DNA of 64,000 bases, from positions 5,095,001-5,159,000 of the forward strand of contig NZ_CP029188.1 of the NCBI RefSeq assembly GCF_003097515.1, in the 5' to 3' direction. Each line of letters begins with the position of its first letter. Positions within the stretch are counted from its first letter, which is position 1. Positions 58,179 through 64,000 of the stretch are shown here, one piece after another. The notes beneath the pieces are model-generated. The model saw only the letters and a list, made by a program, of their open reading frames with translations. It ran no database searches and was not told where the DNA came from. A program made the position numbers and the translations under genes. The DNA is from Streptomyces tirandamycinicus. Its GTDB lineage: Bacteria; Actinomycetota; Actinomycetes; Streptomycetales; Streptomycetaceae.

Positions 58179-59512
58179 CACCGCGTACCTCCCAGCGGCA
58201 TCGTCGCCAGTGCCCCGGGCAGCTGCTCGCGATCCAGCCGCAGCAGACCGACCTTGGCCGACCGCGCGGCCTGCTCCAGCTCCCGTCGCACCCCCACCAG
58301 TTCGGTGTCCGAGCCCCCCGTGATCCGCACGTGCCCGCTCACCGCCAGCGCTCCCTGCCGTGCACCGCGCCGCAGCGCGAGGCTGAAGGTCGTCGCGTAG
58401 GCCGGGGCCGAGGTCAGCGTCGACACCAGCGTGGGCAGCGGCTGCGCACCGCGTCCCAACTCGGGCCAGCGGCCGACGGCGTACGTCGTGTGCCAGCGGT
58501 CGTCGCAGCGCCAGACCCGAGAGGTCTCGGCGGTACGGCGCTGGGCCGCCGCACCGGGCCGGCCCGCGAGCGCCGCGGCCCGTGGACTGGCGCAGACCGC
58601 GGTGGCGATCGTGGAGTTGAGCTCCTCCTGGTCCAGGACCAGCGACTCGAACCCGGCCCCGGTGAGCCGGCTCGCCACATGGTCGGCGACCCGCACCAGA
58701 CAGCGCTGCGCGCCCTCGACGCCACCGCCGCGGGCCGCTACGGCCTCCCGGCAGAGCTCCGGGTCCAGCCTCACGGCCACCCACGTCATCCTCAGCGCGG
58801 GAGCCCCCGTGCGCTCCTGCAACGGGCCGTAGGACAGCCGCGCCACCGACTGCTGCGGCAGATGCGGCGCGGGCGCGGAACGCACCTGCTGGACCAACTG
58901 CACCGACTCCACGGTGATGTCGTCGACCCGCAGCGCGCCGCCCAGCAGCGACATCGGCAGAGCCCGCGCCCCGAAGGCGGGCCGCAGCCCGGAGCCACTC
59001 GCCTCGACCCGTACCACGGCCGTGAGGAACGAGCCGTCCCCGAGCATCCCGACCGTGCGGCGATCACGGTCCACGTAGGTGAACGGGCGTACGCCGGGCG
59101 CGGCTTCCGCGAGAGGCGCCAGAGACGGGTCCACCTCCGCGCCCGCGGGCCCGGCGGCCCGGCGGCGTGCCCGCAGCCCGACGGCCGTGGAAAGCCAGTC
59201 CGGCAGCGCGTGACCACGCCTGCGCAGCACCGCGAGCAGCAGCAGGGCCGCGGCGGCCGCGCAGGCGGGGAGCAGCCAGAGGCCGCCCAGGGCGGCACCC
59301 ACCAGGACCAGCGCGAGCGCCAGCTCCACCAGCACCAGCTGCCGCAGCCGGAAGGGGCCGACACGGCCGGCACCGGCGAGGGGCCGCAGAGTGGTCGCCG
59401 AAGGAACGGCCGGGGCAGCGTCGTTCGCCGGGGCGTTGCTGCGTTGCCGCCGGGAAGTCTCCGGGGCCTGCCCGGAAGTCCGCCCCCGTCGCGAGCGAGT
59501 CGCCGTACTCAT
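58178..59512 (-). CDS. eccE: Type VII secretion protein EccE
   Basis: A 444-residue protein. Two hydrophobic helices occupy about residues 55-100 (LVLVELALALVLVGAALGGL; LLPACAAAAALLLLAVL). The EccE domain follows: VRPFTYVDRDRRTVGMLGDG, SFLTAVVRVEASGSGLRP, LRMTWVAVRLDPELCREAVA, and TSAPAYATTFSLALRRGARQ. EccE is a peripheral subunit of the ESX core complex that contacts the mycosin. ATG 59512 is used as the first start before the conserved sequence. It is divergent from eccB. Confidence 0.85.
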   Translation of the reverse strand: MSTATRSRRGRTSGQAPETSRRQRSNAPANDAAPAVPSATTLRPLAGAGRVGPFRLRQLVLVELALALVLVGAALGGLWLLPACAAAAALLLLAVLRRRGHALPDWLSTAVGLRARRRAAGPAGAEVDPSLAPLAEAAPGVRPFTYVDRDRRTVGMLGDGSFLTAVVRVEASGSGLRPAFGARALPMSLLGGALRVDDITVESVQLVQQVRSAPAPHLPQQSVARLSYGPLQERTGAPALRMTWVAVRLDPELCREAVAARGGGVEGAQRCLVRVADHVASRLTGAGFESLVLDQEELNSTIATAVCASPRAAALAGRPGAAAQRRTAETSRVWRCDDRWHTTYAVGRWPELGRGAQPLPTLVSTLTSAPAYATTFSLALRRGARQGALAVSGHVRITGGSDTELVGVRRELEQAARSAKVGLLRLDREQLPGALATMPLGGTR

Positions 59513-59693
59513 CGCCGCGTTGCCCCCTCGTGTCCGTATGTACCGATCTGCCATGGGCGTTGACCGGGCGATCACCCTACCTGAGCGGTGGGGCGCAAGC
59601 GCCGGCAGGCATAGTAGGGAGCTGTGCGGCGGCGTGCCCCAGCGCGGGGGTGTGGCAACCTGGTCGCCCAGCGGGGAGAGGGACAGCGGACAG

Positions 59694-61214
59694 ATGGCAT
59701 CACGTCGGGACGAACTCAACGCATACACCTTCGCGAAGCGGAGACTGGTCGCGCAGTTCGTGCAGCCGAACACGACGGGGTCGGAGGAAGGCGCCCCCCG
59801 CCCCCTGCGCGCGGTGGTCCCCGGAGCCATCGTGGCCGTGGTGGTCCTGGCCGTCTTCGGCGCGTGGGGCATGTTCAAGCCGGTGGCCCCGCAGAACTGG
59901 GACACCCCCAACGAGAACGTCATCATCGCCAGCAAGTCGACCACCCGCTACGTGGTGCTGAGGACGAACGGGAAGAAGCAGCTCCACCCGGTGCTCAACA
60001 TGTCGTCCGCGAAACTGCTCCTCGACCCCGACAAGGGCAAGGTCGTCAACGTCGACGAATCCGTGCTGGACAACGGCAAGATCCCGCATGGCGCCACCCT
60101 CGGCATCCCCTACGCCCCGGACCGGCTGCCCGACGCGAAGGAGGCCGGAGTCGCCAAACGCTGGGCGGTCTGCGAACGGCCGGGCGAGGGCGGCCGCGCC
60201 ATCCAGAAGGCCGCGTTCGTCCTCGCCGAGCGCGAACAGCGGAAGACCGAGGGCGCCGGCCGGCTGCGCGGCGGAGAACTGCTCTACGTCGAGGGCCCCG
60301 ACGCGACCCGCTACATCGTCGACGCCAAAGGCACGGCCTACCCCGTGGACGAGGACGAACTGCTGCTTCGGCAACTCGTCGGCCTCGGACGGGCACCCCA
60401 GCGGGTGTCCGCCGCCTGGCTGGACACCCTGCACAAGGGCGACAGGATCGGGTTCCCGGTGGTTCCGGGCGCCGGCGCGGACGCCGGTGTCCCCGGCGGC
60501 CTCCCGGACGAGGTGAACAAGGTCGGCATGGTCCTCAAGGCCACCGACGGCACCCGGGTCCAGCAGTACGTGGTGCTCAGCGGCCGCGTGGCCCCCGTGA
60601 CCGACTTCACGGCCAAACTGCTGCTCAGCAGCCGCGATCTGATCGACCTCGCCCCGGACGGCCGCGCCGAGTCCGTCAGCCCCGCCGCCATCCGGCCGGG
60701 CCGGGCCTTCGGCCGGGACAAGAAATGGCCCGAACACGCCCCCGAGCCCGTCAACTCGGCCGGCACGGACGAGGGAAGCCGCAACACCGTGTGCAACGTC
60801 CTCCGCGAGGTGCACGACGACGGCTCGACCACCCTCAGCACCTGGGCGGGCACCGAGTTCCCCGCCACGCTGCCCACCGGTTCCAGCAGCGCCTACGTCA
60901 CCCCCGGCTCCGGTCAGCTCTTCCGCCAGTTCAAGGGCTCCCGTACGGACACCGGCTTCCTCTTCCTCGTCACCGACACCGGACTGCGCTACGCCATGCA
61001 GTCCAACGGCGACAGCGCGACGGACGACTCCGGGATCGGGGCGTCCGGCTCCGCCAAGGAACGGGAGGCCCGCCGGCAGGAGGCCCAGCAGGCCCAGAAC
61101 CGCCTCGGCTACAAGGACGTCGAGCCCGTGCCGGTACCGGCCGCCTGGTCCGCCTTCCTGCCGACCGGGCCTCGTCTGTCCACCGGCGCCGCGCGCCAGC
61201 CGCAGGGCTCCTGA
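59694..61214 (+). CDS. eccB: Type VII secretion protein EccB
   Basis: A 506-residue protein: cytoplasmic N-terminus MASRRDELNAYTFAKRRLVA, one membrane helix (about 41-61), then a large extracytoplasmic part. EccB landmarks: PVLNMSSAKLLL, VLDNGKIPHGATLGIPYAPD, WAVCERP, VEGPDATRYIVDAKGTAYPV. NTVCNVLREV supplies the second Cys of the likely disulfide. It belongs to the ESX core complex. The last 60 residues are Glu/Arg/Gln-rich, then Ser/Pro. MycP follows 19 bases later. Confidence 0.92.
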   Translation: MASRRDELNAYTFAKRRLVAQFVQPNTTGSEEGAPRPLRAVVPGAIVAVVVLAVFGAWGMFKPVAPQNWDTPNENVIIASKSTTRYVVLRTNGKKQLHPVLNMSSAKLLLDPDKGKVVNVDESVLDNGKIPHGATLGIPYAPDRLPDAKEAGVAKRWAVCERPGEGGRAIQKAAFVLAEREQRKTEGAGRLRGGELLYVEGPDATRYIVDAKGTAYPVDEDELLLRQLVGLGRAPQRVSAAWLDTLHKGDRIGFPVVPGAGADAGVPGGLPDEVNKVGMVLKATDGTRVQQYVVLSGRVAPVTDFTAKLLLSSRDLIDLAPDGRAESVSPAAIRPGRAFGRDKKWPEHAPEPVNSAGTDEGSRNTVCNVLREVHDDGSTTLSTWAGTEFPATLPTGSSSAYVTPGSGQLFRQFKGSRTDTGFLFLVTDTGLRYAMQSNGDSATDDSGIGASGSAKEREARRQEAQQAQNRLGYKDVEPVPVPAAWSAFLPTGPRLSTGAARQPQGS

Positions 61215-61233
61215 GGCAGGGACCCGACCTGAC

Positions 61234-62508
61234 ATGACGCACCTGTACCGGCGCCTTCTCGCCGCCCCGGCGGCCGCCGCGCTCGCCGTCGTCGTCCCGG
61301 CCGGCCCCGCTGCCGCGAACGGTACCGACCAGTGCACCTACCCGGGCAAGACCTACGAGGGCCGCCCCTGGGCGCTGCAGCGCGTCCTGCTGGACGAGCT
61401 GTGGAAGCAGTCCACCGGCAAGGGCGTGCGGGTCGCCGTCATCGACACCGGCGTCGACGTCAAGCACCCGCAGCTCGCCCCGGCGGTCGACGCCGGAAGC
61501 GGCCGGAACCTCCTCGACCGGGACCTCAAGGACGCCAACGGCGACAAGCTCGAACGCGGCAGCGAGAACGGCACCACCGACACCGTCGGCCACGGCACCA
61601 AGGTCGCCGGCATCATCGCCGCGCGCCCCGCCAAGGGCACCGGATTCGTCGGTCTCGCCCCCGAGGCCACGATCATCCCGATCCAGCAGAACGACGCCGA
61701 GGGGCACGGAACCGCCGAGACGCTCGCGCGGGCCGTCGACCACGCGGTGGCCGAGGGCGCCGGGGTCATCAACATCTCCCAGGACACCGCCAACGCCGTG
61801 GAACCGACACCCGTGCTGAAGCAGGCCATCGACAGGGCCCTGGAACGGGAGGTCGTGATCGTCGCGTCGGCCGGCAACGACGGCATGGGCGGCAACGTCA
61901 AGAAGACCTACCCGGCCTCCTACCAGGGCGTCCTCGCCGTCGCCTCGTCGGACCGCAACAACGAGCGGGCGGCGTTCTCCCAGTCCGGGGACTTCGTCGG
62001 CATCGCGGCCCCCGGCGTGGACATCGTCTCCACGGTCCCAGGGGGCGGCCACTGCGCCGACAACGGCACCAGCTTCTCCGCGCCCTACGTGGCGGGCGTC
62101 GCGGCGCTCCTCAAGAGCAAGCACGAGGACTGGACGCAGGAGCAGATCGTCGCCCAGATCCAGCAGACCGCGGAACGCTCCGTCGCGGGCCACGACCGCC
62201 TGGTCGGCTGGGGTGTCGTCGACCCGGTCCGCGCTCTCACCGAGGACGGCGAGCCGATCGAGAAGCCCGTCGCCCGCGAGGGCCTCTCCGGCGCCGAGGC
62301 GCCGACCCCCGCCGAACTCCACCTCGGCGAGACCGCCGATGAACGCAACGCCCGCCTCGCGACGTACGTCGTCGTAGGCGGCGCGATCCTGGTCGCCGTG
62401 ATCGTCGGCGGCGCGGTGACGGTGCGGGACGCGCGGCGGCGGGCGAGGGGACCGGAACCGGAGACGGGGAACCGACGGGCGGAGGAGCCAAGCGCCGGTC
62501 GCATCTGA
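61234..62508 (+). CDS. mycP: Mycosin, membrane-anchored subtilisin-like protease of the ESX system
   Basis: A 424-residue S8 protease with a signal peptide (about 1-28). The catalytic triad is Asp 71 (VRVAVIDTGVD), His 120 (VGHGTKVAGII) and Ser 280 (NGTSFSAPYVAGVAAL), with oxyanion Asn 215 (ASAGND). A C-terminal membrane helix (about 375-397, YVVVGGAILVAVIVGGAV) has a basic tail. Mycosins stabilise the ESX complex and process secreted substrates. Immediately downstream of eccB and probably in its operon. Confidence 0.93.
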   Translation: MTHLYRRLLAAPAAAALAVVVPAGPAAANGTDQCTYPGKTYEGRPWALQRVLLDELWKQSTGKGVRVAVIDTGVDVKHPQLAPAVDAGSGRNLLDRDLKDANGDKLERGSENGTTDTVGHGTKVAGIIAARPAKGTGFVGLAPEATIIPIQQNDAEGHGTAETLARAVDHAVAEGAGVINISQDTANAVEPTPVLKQAIDRALEREVVIVASAGNDGMGGNVKKTYPASYQGVLAVASSDRNNERAAFSQSGDFVGIAAPGVDIVSTVPGGGHCADNGTSFSAPYVAGVAALLKSKHEDWTQEQIVAQIQQTAERSVAGHDRLVGWGVVDPVRALTEDGEPIEKPVAREGLSGAEAPTPAELHLGETADERNARLATYVVVGGAILVAVIVGGAVTVRDARRRARGPEPETGNRRAEEPSAGRI

Positions 62509-62605
62509 GTACCTCTACGGATGCGGCACTCGTTGCAACCGCATAGTGTCCTTGAGCGTCCGGCGACGCGGCCGAGCCGGGGAAGTCGGGTGACGGATAA
62601 GACAC

Positions 62606-62634
62606 TTGGGCCTGTCAGAGGCAGTGACTAGAGT
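62606..62634 (+). promoter_or_regulatory. Promoter of the ESX substrate genes
   Basis: TTGGGC (62606-62611), 17-base spacer, TAGAGT (62629-62634), about 130 bases before the first ESX-type gene. A 12-bp tandem array lies between it and the start codon. Confidence 0.5.
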
Positions 62635-62655
62635 GGCCTGTGTGTATGGGTGAAT

Positions 62656-62703
62656 GGCGAGTTGGATGAAGAGTCGGATGGCGAGTCGAATGACGAGTCA
62701 CCA
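62656..62703. repeat. Four 12-bp tandem units in the ESX leader
   Basis: GGCGAGTTGGAT, GAAGAGTCGGAT, GGCGAGTCGAAT, GACGAGTCACCA follow each other at 62656-62703. They share GAGTcggAT and lie in the transcribed leader, if the promoter at 62606 is right. No complete ORF covers them. Confidence 0.6.
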
Positions 62704-62765
62704 CGATCCACGGCCGCACTGTGTGAATTTCTTGTGACGACTGTAAACGGGGAGGATCGGTCGTA

Positions 62766-63236
62766 ATGGCGCCAGGGGACGGTGGCGGGGGCGCCGCCGC
62801 GCGGGATCTCGAGCGTGGTGTGGGTGCGCTGAAGCGCTTCCAGGAGCGGGTGAACAACTTGCTCGCGGAACTGGAGAACGGGGCCGGCGGTACGAAGAAG
62901 GTCGCCGCGCAGGCCGTCTCCCGGGGGTCGTTCAGCGGCGCCAACATGCCTTTCGCGGAGGCGGACGGCTTTTACACCCAGTACAACCGCGTCCACAAGG
63001 CGCTCACTTCACTGTCCAAGTCGCTGGGCGATCAGATCGAGCTGCTGAGGATCGGGGTTCACGGGGCGGATGTCGGTTTCGACAACGTCGAGGAGGATCT
63101 GCGGTCTCGCTTCCACCGGATCCGGACACGCCTGGACCAGGAGCGTGAGGCGCACGAGAAGCGCGACAAGCCGCAGGGTGACGCGCCGGGCCAGAACGCA
63201 GACGTCAAGGACGTCGACACCGAGGACATGGGGTGA
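62766..63236 (+). CDS. ESX-associated helical protein
   Basis: A 156-residue all-helical protein. RDLERGVGALKRFQERVNNL, YTQYNRVHKALTSLSKSLGD and QIELLRIGVHGADVGFDNVE form a helical hairpin or bundle similar in size to ESX/WXG100 proteins, but the WXG turn is absent. The C-terminal 45 residues are charged (DQEREAHEKRDKPQG; KDVDTEDMG) and could form a secretion tail. It is separated from the next gene by 6 bases. A substrate or chaperone-like partner of the following WXG protein is likely. Confidence 0.7.
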   Translation: MAPGDGGGGAAARDLERGVGALKRFQERVNNLLAELENGAGGTKKVAAQAVSRGSFSGANMPFAEADGFYTQYNRVHKALTSLSKSLGDQIELLRIGVHGADVGFDNVEEDLRSRFHRIRTRLDQEREAHEKRDKPQGDAPGQNADVKDVDTEDMG

Positions 63237-63242
63237 CACCCG

Positions 63243-64000
63243 ATGAGTGACGACAAGCAACCGGAACTTACCCCTGAGCAGCAGGCGGCCGAGGTAACCG
63301 AGCAGCAGACCGACGACTCGGCCCAGATCGAGACGGTCTTCGGCGCCACCGACGCTTATCAGCGCATGACGGCGCTGATGGACGACATCGGCATCGGCAG
63401 CCGGGGAAGCCTGTTCGGCAAGACCAGTTTCGAGGGCGCCGACCTCAACGCGATGCTCGACCTGTTGGACCAAGCCAATCCGTCGGACCTGGAGAACGCC
63501 GGACGGGAACTCGGCAAGGCCCGGGACGCTCTCAATGCCGCGGCGCAGGAACTCGACGACTACGTCAAGAGCGTCCACTGGGAGGGCGAGTCCGGCAGGG
63601 AGTTCCGCAGGTACGGCACGGAGCTCGCCAAGTACGCCTGGGGGCTGGGGACGTTCGCCAACAAGGTCAGCACGCAGATGGAGGTAGCCAGCACGGGCCT
63701 GACGTCCGTGCGCAACTCGAAGCCACCGAGGGACGGACGACTCGTCCGGAAGAAGGCGGAGGACTTCGCTCTGCCCGAGCGCCGGGCGGACAACCCTGAG
63801 TACGCCGAAGCGGTGAAGGTGGAGGAGGACCGCCAGGAGGCCATCAACCAGATGAACCGCCTGGCGTCGTTCTATGCGGTATCGGAGGAGTCCCTGGCGG
63901 CGCAGGAACCGCCGCCGATGCCGAAGATGCTGCAGGCGGACGTACCGCGGCCGCGAGAAGGCGGACTCTGGAACGAGCCCGCCGGTGGCGCAGGGGCCGA
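63243..64000 (+). CDS. WXG-motif ESX protein, large (3' end outside window)
   Basis: ATG 63243 opens a frame that remains open to the end of the window (252 codons). The N-terminus is acidic and Gln-rich. ARDALNAAAQELDDYVKSVH followed by WEGESGREFRRYGTELAKYA has the WxG turn between two helices, the hallmark of WXG100/LXG secreted proteins. Residues 145-230 continue helical, then become Pro-rich. It is longer than a classical 100-residue WXG protein and so could carry a C-terminal effector or anchor. It is probably co-transcribed with the gene at 62766. Confidence 0.7.
   Translation, partial: MSDDKQPELTPEQQAAEVTEQQTDDSAQIETVFGATDAYQRMTALMDDIGIGSRGSLFGKTSFEGADLNAMLDLLDQANPSDLENAGRELGKARDALNAAAQELDDYVKSVHWEGESGREFRRYGTELAKYAWGLGTFANKVSTQMEVASTGLTSVRNSKPPRDGRLVRKKAEDFALPERRADNPEYAEAVKVEEDRQEAINQMNRLASFYAVSEESLAAQEPPPMPKMLQADVPRPREGGLWNEPAGGAGA

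Noticed and set aside
58178..59944. Longer EccE start upstream of 59512
   Set aside because: The added residues overlap the start of eccB on the other strand, carry no conserved sequence, and lack a ribosome-binding site.
1..64000. Insertion sequences or transposases
   Set aside because: No DDE/DEDD transposase-like protein or matching terminal repeats were seen.

Overview
The window is a piece of a high-GC actinobacterial chromosome, almost certainly Streptomyces. The evidence is pervasive G/C at third codon positions, frequent GTG starts, and a gene order that matches the Streptomyces core (dxr-rseP-ispG, proS, rimP-nusA-ylxR-infB-DUF503-rbfA-truB-ribF, then the ESX/type VII secretion locus). 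No rRNA, tRNA, CRISPR array, transposase or insertion sequence was found.

Positions 1 to about 11.4 kb look like the right part of a mobile, conjugative-plasmid-like element. It carries the end of a VirB4-type ATPase, a membrane-anchored Mrr-type nuclease, a ParA/ParB-like pair, a minus-strand chain of tiny overlapping ORFs with an ASCH-domain protein, a ribbon-helix-helix-like protein behind a strong repeat-bearing promoter, a DUF2637 membrane protein, a VirD4/TraG-type coupling protein and a DUF4913-like protein. A perfect palindrome, TGTCGCCAATTGGCGACA, occurs three times only inside this block (2185, 4607, 7805) and is a good candidate centromere or operator. The right junction of the element (about 10.8-11.8 kb) holds one hypothetical gene and a gene remnant. 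No tRNA attachment site is visible.

From 11.8 to 24 kb there are accessory or metabolic chromosomal genes: a large membrane-anchored VirD4-like ATPase, a PucR regulator, an EamA exporter, an aldehyde dehydrogenase, a divergent MFS exporter/LysR pair with short-period repeat arrays between them, and a long-chain-type acyl-CoA dehydrogenase. From 24 to 46 kb lie MEP-pathway genes (dxr, ispG) around a site-2 protease, two GNAT acetyltransferases, proS, a three-gene minus-strand unit (degenerate phosphotransferase, ferritin-like protein, lipoprotein), and the translation/ribosome-maturation operon through ribF. Between truB and ribF sits a 1334-residue protein with a trypsin-like N-terminus, a STAND-type NTPase core and a helical C-terminus. 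Its catalytic Ser is Thr and its Walker A Lys is Arg. It is the best candidate for an undescribed conflict or signalling protein.

From 46 to 52.5 kb a five-gene minus-strand operon encodes a complete oligopeptide-type ABC transporter. From 52.7 kb to the end is the ESX (type VII) secretion locus: a MinD-like ATPase gene that appears split by an embedded alpha/beta-hydrolase fragment, a DUF397 protein, an uncharacterised protein, EccE, EccB, mycosin MycP, and two ESX-type helical/WXG proteins, the last running off the window. Short tandem arrays (10-13 bp period) recur in intergenic regions throughout.
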